From Erigeron canadensis (taxonomy: Eukaryota; Streptophyta; Magnoliopsida; Asterales; Asteraceae), in the NCBI RefSeq assembly GCF_010389155.1, contig NC_057769.1, forward strand, positions 4,398,235-4,462,234: a DNA stretch of 64,000 nt, written 5' to 3'. How positions within the stretch are numbered: position 1 is the first letter of the stretch; every line of letters starts with the position of its first letter. Under the pieces are notes generated by a model. That model did no database searches. It was given only the letters and a program-made list of their open reading frames with translations, and was not told where the DNA came from. Below are positions 37,826-48,599 of this stretch, piece after piece. The translations under genes and the position numbers were made by a program.

Positions 37826-39616
37826 ATGGCTGAAAATAACGGCGAAGAAAAACTCTTAGCCGTGGCTCGACACATAGCTAAATCTTTAGGCCACACAGAT
37901 AACACCATGGCTCATGATATCCTCCAAATTTTCTCAAACTTTGATGGCAGATTCAAAGAAAAACTTCATTCTAGCCATATGAATCCTGATCAAACTTTTA
38001 ACATGTTACACCAACGTATATCCAAATACTTGACCGTTGACCAACCCATTTGGTCTAATTACTCAAGTGATGTTTCATTGTTTTTAAACTCCATCGACGA
38101 GTTGACCGTCTTTGTTCGTGAGAATTCGGATAGTTCGTGTATTGAACGAGCCGAAAATTTGTTACAACAATGTATGTTTCGGTTAGAAGACGAATTCAAA
38201 ACGTTGTTGGAACAAGGTGGTGGTGATCAAGAAGATCCCAACTCTGATACCATGGAAGAAAATTTTGATGAGTTTGATGATGTCCCGGTAGCGCGTCAGG
38301 TGACAGATTATGATGTCATCATTGACGCGCTACCGTCCGGGACAATTAAAGATTTGCATGATATCATGAAACGTATGGTGGGGTCGGGGTACGGAAAAGA
38401 GTGTTCTTTAGCTTATAGTGATTCGAGAAGGGATTTTATAAATGAGAGCCTTTCGAGATTAGGGGTAATTGATTCGGGGAATTTAGTTAATGATGATAAT
38501 ATTGTGGAAATCGAGAAATGGGCTAAAGCGATAAAAATGGCGGTCAAAGTGTTTTATCCTAGTGAAAGACGGTTATGTGACCGTGTGTTTGGTTACTCGC
38601 CTACAACAGCTGAAGCTGCTGATATGTCGTTTATGGATGTTTGTCGGGTGTCAGTAATGGAGCTGTTGAATTTCGCGAATGGGATCGCGATGGGGAGTAG
38701 AGCGCCTGATAGGCTGTTTAAGATTTTGGATGTGTATGAAGTTGTGAAGGACTTGTTGCCCGAATTCGAGGTGTTATTTTCTGATCAGTATTGTTTGTTT
38801 TTGAGAAATGAAGCTGTAAGTGTTTGGAAGAGATTACGTGAATCGATTAAGGGTGTTTTTGTGGAATTAGAGAATTTAATTCGTCGTGATCCGGTTAAGT
38901 CGGCTGTACCTGGTGGTGGGCTTCATCCGATTACTCGTTATGTGGTGAATTATCTTAGTGCTGCTTGTTCTAGACCGATTCTTGAACAAGTTTTTGATGA
39001 CGATTCAGACCGCTCTGTAGGGGTAGAGTCATCATCGTTATCAACTCAAGTCGCGTGGATTATGGAAGTCTTGGAAGGAAATTTGGAGTCGAAATCCAAG
39101 GTTTATAGAGACCCTGCATTGTCATCCGTGTTTATGATGAATAACGGGCGATACATTGCTAAAAAGATCAAAGATGATAAAATGGGCTTGATTTTAGGAG
39201 ACGATTGGATCCGAAAACAGAAATCAAAAGTGAGGCAACATCATGTCAATTACCAAAGAAACTCATGGCACAAAATCCTCAACACTTTGAAACTTGACAA
39301 TAGTAACTTGCCCTCAAATGTTGCTTCAAAATCTTTAAAGGATAAGCTTAAGCTCTTCAATTCGCAATTTGAAGACACTTGTAGAACTCAATCCACTTGG
39401 GCAATATTTGATGAGCAATTGAGAGAGGAATTGAAGATTTCGGTTGCTGGAACTCTGCTTCCAGCTTACAGAAACTTTCTTGGAAGATTTCATAATATTC
39501 AAGATATTGGTAAATATGCAGATAAACATGTCAAGTTCACTATAGAAGACGTTGAGGTTCGGATTGATCGTGACTTGTTTCAGGCAACAGCAATTTCAGG
39601 GAGTAGCCGGAAGTGA
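37826..39616 (+). CDS. EXO70B1: Exocyst subunit EXO70B1-like, 596 aa, intronless
   Basis: Exocyst tethering subunit. The N-terminus (GEEKLLAVARHIAKSLGH, then DILQIFSNFDGRF) matches the EXO70B1 type rather than EXO70A, E or H. An N-terminal coiled region is followed by an acidic linker (about 145-160, EENFDEFDD) and the Exo70 domain from about 230 to near the end (HPITRYVVNYL, then the LGDDWIRK region, and YKNFL-like YRNFLGRF near the C-terminus). Known role of this branch: autophagy-linked vesicle transport to the vacuole, stomatal and immune regulation. Length is close to the usual 600-625. EXO70B genes are typically intronless, as here. The start is the first in-frame ATG, after a CA-rich leader. 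Confidence 0.93.
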   Translation: MAENNGEEKLLAVARHIAKSLGHTDNTMAHDILQIFSNFDGRFKEKLHSSHMNPDQTFNMLHQRISKYLTVDQPIWSNYSSDVSLFLNSIDELTVFVRENSDSSCIERAENLLQQCMFRLEDEFKTLLEQGGGDQEDPNSDTMEENFDEFDDVPVARQVTDYDVIIDALPSGTIKDLHDIMKRMVGSGYGKECSLAYSDSRRDFINESLSRLGVIDSGNLVNDDNIVEIEKWAKAIKMAVKVFYPSERRLCDRVFGYSPTTAEAADMSFMDVCRVSVMELLNFANGIAMGSRAPDRLFKILDVYEVVKDLLPEFEVLFSDQYCLFLRNEAVSVWKRLRESIKGVFVELENLIRRDPVKSAVPGGGLHPITRYVVNYLSAACSRPILEQVFDDDSDRSVGVESSSLSTQVAWIMEVLEGNLESKSKVYRDPALSSVFMMNNGRYIAKKIKDDKMGLILGDDWIRKQKSKVRQHHVNYQRNSWHKILNTLKLDNSNLPSNVASKSLKDKLKLFNSQFEDTCRTQSTWAIFDEQLREELKISVAGTLLPAYRNFLGRFHNIQDIGKYADKHVKFTIEDVEVRIDRDLFQATAISGSSRK

Positions 39617-40514
39617 AATTTGAACTAGTGAATGAATGTCCAAGTGTATTGTAGATTGTAATTGTACAATGTAATCAAGTTAGTTTATGGAAGTTTTTGG
39701 CCAGTTGTAATGGTTAAGTTATATATGGTTTGGATGGTTCTTGTGGAAACTTCCAAGTTTTAACCGGCACCATATAAACTGAAACCAAAAACATGAAGTC
39801 GGATTTTGGGTTCGATTATCTTGGTATATATGAATTCATTTTATGGGTTTGGGCTGAGCGCGATTTTGGTGTAACCCTGACCCAATTGGCCAAAATCCAA
39901 CCCGGGATCCCTGATCCTCGTGGAGATACGAACGAGTCATGAAAACTTACTGTTAAAAGTTCTGTAGCCTGCCAGGCGCGAAGGTGATTACATTTACAGT
40001 CCGGGTAAGGGACGAGGCTGAAATATGGATACATCATACGTTTCCCTAATTCGCCCGTTGGCAACCCTACCACCAAATTGATTGATTGACCGATTCCACA
40101 ATTTGAGCGATATGCAACTTGCAGACACAATAGCATCCAATCAACTGAAAATGATTGAAAAGGAATAGTTTTGATACCATTTCTTACGCCAATGAAACCT
40201 GTTGATTGCGATTAGCCGATTACCTACGAACAATGGTTAATGGGTTCAAATAGAAGACCAAGTTTAAGTCAATCTAGAAAATAATATTAGAAACACAAGT
40301 TCACTGTCATATGAATAACAAATTGGATAATAATATTAGAAACACAAATTCACATTTATCATAAGACCACCATTCCTTTATAAGAAATGACAATTTCCAA
40401 AACAATAGGTTTGTAGGAACTTGTTCAAGACATTGTTTTGGATCTAATCATTTCTAATTGGGAGATATCAAGGCCTAATCTAAACTGCTTTACTTTCAAA
40501 ATTTGGAAACAACT
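39617..40514. other. Region between EXO70 and GDSL genes
   Basis: Convergent gene ends: EXO70 3' UTR at left, GDSL 3' UTR at right. In the middle (39816-40136) a more GC-rich block has a 106-codon minus ORF without recognisable family; it looks like an old repeat (ggccaattgggtcagg) rather than a gene. Confidence 0.4.
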
Positions 40515-43056
40515 TTATCCGGTGTGATTCAAGCGACTGATAATTTTTCGCAGAAGGGTTTTGGTAATGTAACGGTAAGCAGCTTCACTCGGATGAATGC
40601 TATCGAAAAACAAGTAGTTTGAAGGGTTTGTGCACAGTGGAGTAAAAGCTGTGCATATTGGTCCTGCCTCCAAATAGCCTGTTCCACAGCATCCCACTTT
40701 TGTTTCGGTAAATCCTGCAAAAATAACATATGATGGGATCTTTAATTCAGTGGTAAAATTGTACTCGTATTGTTCTTTGTAACAGCAAATAACTCTATTA
40801 TTTTTGTATTAATTAGTAATAAATTTAGTTTAGAGTATAAAAACTCATTAAACCCATTATAAATAGACTCATTTCTTTCCCTTATCTCGGCTAGCTCGTA
40901 TGAGTAACGACTCGATATGTTTAAACGAGCTTTTAATCAAACTGGTACCATTATCATATCAAAATAGACATATATGTACATTAAAATGCTACACTATCAT
41001 ATCAAAATAGACAACTCAAAAAAGTTTCTTATTGTTGTATGACATTTTTCTTTATGCACTTTTCTTAAGCAATTTTACAATTTGGCATTTATGTAAAATT
41101 GGTAAGAACTTAAATAAGTTGATTCTTTACATTACAAACTAGTATAAAGAACTTACCATGTTTTCGTGGATTTCGCATCATCTCCATCACCGGAGTGTAT
41201 ATATCAGCATATACAATCAAGCTTTCATCAAGGGAAGTTTGAATATGGCCTAAGAGTTTCACGAGCTTCTTATTGTATATTTGTGCATCCAAGTTCTGAC
41301 TCTTTATACATTTTCTTGTGAATCGGGTCGCCATTTGGATCGGCAAACAACCCATTGGTGGTAGCCCCGAAACCACCATTGTTCGACATCCAAGTTTGTA
41401 GAGCTCCTGTCATCGATGACAAAACCTATTACTCCTATTATTAATCGTCTCATTAATTACAATCAAACGTTTCTTTTAAATACGTATAAGATTTTCTTAA
41501 TAGTGGGTATGTATTCGATATTAGGGGACACTTCACCATACAATGGTAAAGCTTTGCACGTACTCTAGACTACAAGGTGTATACCGTGAGCGTTACATGT
41601 GATTCAGAAAACAACCCATAGACTTATCACTCCAGAGAACGAACCCAAAACCTGTAGAAATAACCAGAGATGCCTCTACCAATTGGGTTGACTTCATTTG
41701 CTAAATAAAATATATTAACTAGAAGACTTAACTTGTGATTCAATACAATAACCAACAAGGTTGAATTAAGTGGTTAATACTCTGAAGATAGAGTCAAGGA
41801 TTATATCCTCATGTCTTACAAGGCCGAAAGTCCTAATTTATCTTAAAACCAGGAAGCAGTCTCTCTACACCGTCGTCGTGGTAGGGGTAAGGCACTAAGG
41901 TTGTATACATTCTAACCTTCTATACACTGTCGGAGTATTGAGACCAAAAACCCATAAAATACGACATTGGTTGTTACTTATGATTCAATACAGTCAATTT
42001 AGCCTTTTAAAAACATTTATTAATTAAAATTCTTTTTATGAAAAGCAAGTCTGAATAAAATAAAGGCATATGATTCTTTTTTTTCGATATCCTTAACAGT
42101 AATCATTGACAAAACCCAATTACTTAGTATTTGGTTTGAACATATGGATGGAAATGGATTTGGCTTTGAAAAAATATAAATTTTGTATTGTAAAAAATTA
42201 TATGACAGAAAAAAAAAATATAGTTCTTTATCAAAATTTTACAATGATAGTCTTAAAGGTAATACAAAATGATTTTGGACCTTCTATTAATGTTTTTTAT
42301 CATATTTTTACTAATCGATTATCAGGGAACCTTCAACCAAACACCATCAATTTAGCACCTTATTATCATTATTACTCGTAAAATATATGTAAGCTATAAA
42401 AATAGAGAAAGCAACAGTACATTGATGAAGTAGTGCAGCTTCTTCAATACATAATCCTGGTAATCACCAATAGCAAAATCACTTGTTCTTGTACGTAGAC
42501 CATAATAGCTAATGGTGAAATCATTTGTTCCAGCATTAATTGACACTAATGCCCCTTGAATAATTCTTTTTGCTTCTTCTACCCCCACAGCTTTCTTCAA
42601 CCTTTTAATATACTCTTTAAAGTGTTTCATCTGTCTAGACACTGGAATCACTCGAGAAAGTTGAGATGTAATATCATCATATCCCGATCCGGCTGAAGCA
42701 AAGTTGACTCCTGTCCGGATATCATAATCGGTTAGATTTGGTTGCAAGTATGGAGGAATAATGTCCTTTATTCCTAACAAGGACACCCAAAAATCGGGAA
42801 CAAGTTTTCCATTTGAAAACCGGCCCGTGGCAATTTGGCCAGGGAAATTGTGTCCGTATGGCGGGTGATCAGCTCTAAATGGGGTATCTATGTAGTTATT
42901 GTTGCCTGAATCCACGGTTGAGTCGCCAAAAACGAGCACAGATGTGAATAAGTTTGTTATGTTTTGGGCTGATAAAACTGTGGAGACTTTGAGAAATAGA
43001 ATGAAGAGAAAGATGGTGAAAGCCATGGATGAATTCTTAGGAGTTTTTTTTGGCAT
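40515..43056 (-). CDS. GDSL esterase/lipase (SGNH hydrolase), 3 exons, 361 aa
   Basis: Secreted SGNH hydrolase of the plant EXL type, acting on ester bonds of lipids or wall compounds. Exons: 42421-43056, 41157-41406, 40515-40714; GT-AG introns, phases 0 and 1, frame closes to 361 codons. A signal peptide is visible (hydrophobic run to about residue 30). Catalytic blocks: GDSTVDSGNNN with Ser46, Gly in NFASAGSG (118-125), Asn178 in NAGTNDF, and Asp333/His336 in DSIHPSE. Exon 2 holds VVSGLPPMGCLP. The start may be the first ATG (43056) or the second (43026, ATGG context); the second gives a cleaner signal peptide. Exon 1 covers what is two exons in many relatives, suggesting intron loss. The first intron carries two SINEs. 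Confidence 0.94.
41515..41705 (-). mobile_element. SINE-B in intron 1 of the GDSL gene
   Basis: Same strand as the gene. The minus strand reads a tRNA-like head (aacccaattggtagaggc, then gggttcgttctct) and body with gtctagagtacgtgca, matching the complete copy at 28853-29068. About 110 bp inside the intron's 3' end. Confidence 0.75.
41760..41965 (+). mobile_element. SINE-A (Au-like) in intron 1 of the GDSL gene
   Basis: Opposite strand to the gene. The body shares aagcagtctctctac, ggggtaaggcactaaggt and the 'cggagtattgagacc' end with the copy at 15741-15974. The head with the pol III boxes is decayed. Sits back to back with the SINE-B copy. Confidence 0.65.
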
Positions 43057-43443
43057 GCAAAATGAATGTATGTATGTGTATATATTTATTACAAGGACTA
43101 TTACATTAATTGTGTATATGAAATATTTTATATTTATAATGTTACTTTATCGGTTTTTTGTAATAAATACAATATTTGATTACACATATAAAGTAAGTTT
43201 GGTTTAATTTTAGTGTTGCAAAAAAATCAAAATTGTGATAAAATGATATAAGATTTATAGAGCAAGATATTACATTACCAATATTTTAGTACTTTATTAT
43301 CAATGACAATAAATATTTAAATTGATCATTCATCGGAAAAGAAATGGTTCAAAACGAAAATGCTACCTATAATTTGTTATCACATGGTACATATATTGTA
43401 TCAAAAGATAATAAATATGGCAAAAATAGTATGTAAATAAAAC

Positions 43444-44256
43444 TCATTCAGTCCTTTGAAATACGAAACGTATGGTTCCAAAACATAGCAGAAACCAAAA
43501 TTAAAAATGTTGCCATTGTTTTGACCCATTACCAAACGTCCAAACCCAGGCCATCTAAAACGTTTATGCATTTTTAGTTTTTAATGCTATTTTTGACCCG
43601 TTATCATGATACTCAACCGTCCAATTTCACTAAATTACCATCACCATTTTCAGTTTTTCACCCGTTCACTAAATTGAGATGGGCTAAATGTGGCCTCTCA
43701 TAAAACCAATATAAATGGCTCAGAAGTGAAACAGGTCAAACTGTAAACGTGTAGTTGACTTGATTATGAGGGATTGGTTCCTATGGAAGCATATAAAACA
43801 TTCAAATACAAATCTATCACTTTATTTTAACCATTTTCTTATCAGTCATTCAGTCTATCCTTTGAAATACGACACGTATGGTTCCAAAACATAAAAGAAA
43901 CCAAAATTAAAAATGTTGCCATTGTTTTGACCCATTACCAAACCCAGCCCATCTATAAGGTTTATGCATTTTTAGTTTTTAACGTGATTTTTGACCCATT
44001 ATCATGATACTCAACCGTCCAATTTCACTAAATTACCATCACCATTTTCAGTTTTTCACCCGTTCACTAAATTGAGATGGGCTAATGTGGCCTCTCATAA
44101 AACCAATATAAATGGCTCAGAAGTGAAACAGGTCAAACTGTAAACGTGTAGTTGACTTGATTATGAGGGGTTGTTTACTATGGAAGCATATAACATTCAA
44201 ATACAAATCTATCACTTTATTTTAACCATTTTCTTATCAGTCATTCAATCTATCCT
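43444..44256. repeat. Tandem duplication, 2 x about 400 bp
   Basis: 43444-43844 and 43845-44240 are two near-identical copies; a short start of a third follows at 44241. Differences are few (single substitutions and a deletion of about 8 bp), so the duplication is recent. Each unit contains 'cataaaaccaatataaatgg', a TATA-like phrase. It lies about 400 bp upstream of the GDSL start codon, and may carry part of its promoter. Confidence 0.9.
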
Positions 44257-44278
44257 TTCAATCTATATATAATTATAT

Positions 44279-44303
44279 GTGTGTGTGTGTGTGTGTGTGT
44301 GTG
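44279..44303. repeat. (GT)n microsatellite
   Basis: Twelve uninterrupted gt units right after the 400-bp tandem duplication. Confidence 0.95.
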
Positions 44304-44476
44304 GGCTGCCAGTCATGTAGTGATTATAAGAGATAAGCATGCATTAAAAAAAAAATTAAAAATGATAAACTCTAGTAAAGAAACTCGATGCAATAAAATT
44401 ACCTGTGTGGACGATGTGCAGCATTAGGTAACTGAGCTAGAAACCGAAACATAGCATGCATCTTGCTTCTTCTTTT

Positions 44477-44730
44477 TCAATTCCTTAGTATCAGCATCTG
44501 CTCTTCTTTGGTCTCTTTCATTTCATTCACCTCTTGTTGAAATTCATTGATACAGGCCTTCAAATGTTGTACTTGACTACTTGAGAATCTTGTGAAGAAA
44601 AAGATCATTTCTCCTTGACCGTAATAACTAAAGGCTTGAAAAGCATTCCATGTTTCTGCTCTGTTTGTTATTTTGTAAGAGACATCGCTATGAAGTAGGC
44701 CAACTGATCGTTTTTCTGGACTTATTTCAG
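44477..44730 (-). CDS. Candidate terminal exon of an unrecognised gene
   Basis: On the minus strand an open frame of 84 codons follows a 3' splice acceptor (accag at 44731-44735) and ends at TGA 44477-44479. It reads EISPEKRSVGLL..., then SYKITNRAETWNAFQAFSYY, GQGEMIFFF and a helical, charged tail (HLKACINEFQQEVNEMKETK), which looks like a coiled end. Amino-acid use is normal for a protein, unlike the surrounding AT-rich frames. No ATG gives a long ORF, so it would be missed by simple ORF search. I do not know the family and found no upstream exons. It lies about 500 bp downstream of the PIG-Y gene on the same strand. Could be a relic. Confidence 0.4.
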
Positions 44731-45238
44731 CTGGTAAAACTGGATAAAAACTTTATAAAAGCTACAAATATAAACCACAGCAATGAGTATCTGTACAAAA
44801 CATGTATGTATATGTACAACACATTTGTTTGCAGTTAGGCATTCCTATGAATGTATATACAAGAACATTCATCAATATGCTATGTCACGTTGATCTTTGA
44901 CCTGGACCCAGGTTTAGGCCTAATCATGTTCAGTTGCCCTAAACACCACTGAGCAATTTGTTGTGCCTTAACCAGCCTCAAACATGCCCTACTCGCCAGC
45001 TTTTTTCTTCAATCCTAGCCAACACTGGTCCCAGACCTGTGCCTTTTGTGCATTTTGAGCTCAAATTAAGATACCATCTCTTTATATAGGAAAGGCATGT
45101 GAAATGATGCAATTTGCTCATTCAAAAGCACAACAAATGATTGTATTTCATGAAGATCCAAATGAACACCAGTAAAAAGACCACAATCGAAGGGTAGTGA
45201 TAATGAGAATTACAGACTTCATGAAACCAAGTAGAAGA

Positions 45239-47330
45239 TCAAGCATGCTTGAACATTTTCATGCTAAGCCAGTAAAAGTATACGGCAACCACAATAACTG
45301 GAAGTGTCAAAGGTACCAAGATGCAATAATACCTGTTGCATACAAGACAAACATCAGAAACATGCTCTAAAATTTTGGCAACTGTGTTAGTTATATCATT
45401 TAGATAATCGAAGTAGAGAAATAAAAGGGGCGAAACACCCAGACAATGATCAACTGTGGTAACAGAATCTAGATATATATTTAATACAAAGATATTAAAA
45501 GCAGTTTAATGGAGTTACATTTTCTATCGAGTGTTTTTAAGTCAATTTCTCAACTAATATTTGGTTACAAAAGTAAAACATTTGTCAAGCTAAAAAGAGC
45601 AGAAGTTGATTGACTGATTATCAAAACGATTATCACTAATTCAACTTGTTCAAGAGCAAGAGCATGATGTTGAAGCTATTCCAAAGACACTTAGTGTAGC
45701 AATGGCATGTTCATATGCATGTTAGCAGATGTTTTGCATTTGTGATAAAGTAAGCACAGTCAAGCTCAGGTCTCTTGAGACCCAATCCTTGGATAAGACT
45801 TATACTATGATAGAGTAAGCTAGATGTTGGGTATAGGCTGTGCAAACTAGCTTGTTCTGTTGTAATCTACATGCATCATGTTGCATGTTAACTAGTGTGG
45901 TATTTCAGCCATACTACTTGTACTAAACAGTTGGGTGTTGTTATAAATTCACAGGTATATAACCTTTACCCCAAAAAAACAAGATCTGGCTCACACAATC
46001 CTTGGCTAGCCTTATACTAGCTTGGTTCCTATAAACTTGAGCCTTGGAACCTTGGCTTATTTCATAAGGGCTCATGTATAAGTACAAACAGAGCCTCGAT
46101 ATAAGCTAACTGACAACTTACAACTCGAACTCCCAATAAGACCAAGGTAGTAGACATAAATACATAATAGATAAAATTACACCACAGATAAAAAAAGGCT
46201 AGTGGGGTTATTGAAGCTTATTTAGGGCTGCCAATCCAGAAAAAGGCTCTAACTTCGCCTCTACAGATAAACAATCTGGCTAGACTCCATTAGGAATACC
46301 AGGCATTCGAACATTATTCTAGATCACCATATTATATCGCTCAATAAGGTTCTCAACCATCAGAAACCAAGTATAAGAAAATGGGACATGGGCTTTGATT
46401 GCTACTTCAATGGTTATCCTTATATCAACGACAAATTACTTTCTGTCCAACTAAAATCTGATCAAAAACTTAAAACTAACAAGAATTCATTTGATAATTC
46501 TAATTAAAACCGATAGAACAACACTATGCACTCTCCTTTGCAAAAAAAAAAAAAGGATGTGTTTGATGAAACTAGGGGGATCGTTCAACACTCATACCCG
46601 TCATTTTGTATTGCAAAAATAATTGCATCATCTGAAGGAGGGAGTAGCTTTGATATAATTCCAGTATAAAGAAAACCACCAAAGAAAGAAAAGCCAAATA
46701 CAATGAAGAAGCCACCCCATAATACCCTTTCGTTGGCTTTTATGAACCGTGAAATCATCGGCTTATCTTCAAATAATCATCTAAAACTAAAACAAAAACA
46801 TCTGCAATTCTTTCAATCAAAACCAACAGCTTACTTCCTGACATTAAAAAACAACCAAACATATGTGAAAACTTACTAAGATCGATCAACCAAAATAGAA
46901 ATGTAATTTAATTATGTTCATATATTATCAAAAGAGTATATAACCAGGGGTGACGCCCTTTTACCGAAATATTAAATATATCATTAAATCCGTATGCATT
47001 AAACTACAATCACTTTATTTTTTTATTCTTTTGGTTTATTTTTATTCAGCTAATAATAACTTATATTATAGTTTAATTCGCCTATTTGAGAGAAAGTAAT
47101 GCGATAAATTACTGAAGACACATAGGGGGTTCTATATACTATTTTACAATCATTATTATGTTTATTTAACAACAATTTCGATTAAAATAAGAAGCTGTAA
47201 GAAAACAAAGTTACTGTTACCGAAAACGAGCGAAAACCGGTCGAGAGATGACGGAGGAGCACCGGTCGGAGAAATCGGAAGATGAGATGTCTAAGTGTTA
47301 GCTAGGGATTGGATGATGTCAGTGTGCAAA
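45239..47330 (-). CDS. PIG-Y-like subunit of GPI-GlcNAc transferase, 84 aa
   Basis: Small two-pass ER membrane protein of the complex that transfers GlcNAc to phosphatidylinositol, the first step of GPI anchors. Coding exons on the minus strand: 46598-46758 (exon 46598-46780) and 45239-45332; a leader exon is likely at 47221 to about 47330, ending TTTTCG/gtaaca. The coding intron has donor GG/gtatgag and acceptor caacag/GTATTATT; the joined frame gives 84 codons. Residues: MISRFIKANERVLWGG, a hydrophobic segment (14-35), LLPPSDD, then YYCILVPLTLPVIVVAVYFY (55-74) and WLSMKMFKHA. The end matches the conserved PIG-Y pattern LxPxTxPVxV...W.xMKxFxH. An in-frame stop precedes the ATG. Identity is from motif memory, not a search. 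Confidence 0.72.
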
Positions 47331-47339
47331 TATGCCTTG

Positions 47340-47345
47340 CACGTG
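47340..47345. promoter_or_regulatory. G-box CACGTG upstream of the PIG-Y gene
   Basis: Palindromic bHLH/bZIP site. On the minus strand it is followed by ccaat (CCAAT-box like) at about 47310 and preceded by ttataatt (TATA-like). Confidence 0.4.
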
Positions 47346-47881
47346 ATACTAGTCCAATTATAAACTCCTTTTTCTTGATCTATTACTTAGAGAAATGATA
47401 TTTGTAACATTTTTTTTTCTTCTAAAATTATAAGAACATAGACGCTTTATCCACTAATTCTTTTTTTTTTTTTTTAAAAATTTTAACCATTAATTTTTTT
47501 AAATGATTATTACATGATTAGAAGAGTTTTTAGATTATTTAGTTAAGTAGATTAATCATATTCCTTATTTTTATACATCAATCAATTTACAATTTATATG
47601 AAAAAAATGTAAAAATTATTAGTGTATAATGTGATAAAAAAAAAAAAAAAAAACTTGTTATCGCCTCCCATTAACATGAATTCCTTTTTTTTTAACTATC
47701 GAGATAAAAATTACCACAAATTTAAATTTAATGTGATTTGACAAAATCAATAATACATTTACATAACTATGATAAATGAATTAAAATTTATGATACGTTT
47801 ATTACCTTCATTTTGATAAATGTAATACTCCTAAAATAATAGATAATATAATATATATGGCAGTTGAAAATTAATTTTATA
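47346..47881. other. AT-rich intergenic DNA
   Basis: Oligo-T and oligo-A tracts; no gene. Confidence 0.4.
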
Positions 47882-47912
47882 ACTAGTCGTTAAACTCGCG
47901 CGCTGTTGCGGG
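47882..47912 (-). mobile_element. Helitron 3' terminus
   Basis: On the minus strand cccgcaacagcgcgcgag is followed by tttaacga and CTAGT ending at 47882. The body extends right into A-rich text with an imperfect direct repeat of about 150 bp (48190-48340 and 48335-48480). Confidence 0.6.
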
Positions 47913-48599
47913 ATACGTTTTTTACGCGACAGTTTTGAATACAAAAAATATGTATTAGTACTCCGTATTAGTGTAATACAAATACATTCATGTCGAATAT
48001 ACAAATACAATAATAACGTATAAAAATAATAAGATGTATGAAAATATATGACAAAATAATAACTATATTAACGCAAATATTGACATTAACGATATGATAT
48101 ACTCACTGTCTTGTTTTAATCATTACATGAACTAAAGATGTAACACTGTGATAGTGATGAGTCTTATTATTATATATTAAAAACGTTACAAATACAAAAA
48201 ATAATCAAAGTCAAAGGTTTAAGTTTGGTGCAATAAAACTGAGAACAAAAACTTTGATAAAGAGCAAAAGTTATAACTACAAACTTGAGAAAGTAAAAAT
48301 GAAAGAAGCAAAATTAAAAAAAAATACAAAAAAATAGTCAAAATCAAAGGTTTAAAGGTAAAACCGTAATGTATAGAAGTTGTATGATAAACACATAAGA
48401 ACCCAAAAGTTAAAAAACATAGATAAAAGATAAAAATGAAAGAAACAAAAGTAAAAAAAAAATTACTCGATGTGTAAAGTTGTACTATGTGGGTTAGTAT
48501 GTTAAAAGATAAAAATTGTAGGGAAATAAAAATTAGACATAGTTGTACATTATGCATGATCTCTTGTACAAAATAAGTTGGTTTTTAGTATTATGTATA

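Noticed and set aside
39816..40136. 106-codon minus ORF as a gene
   Set aside because: No motif; lies between two convergent genes and looks like repeat remnant.
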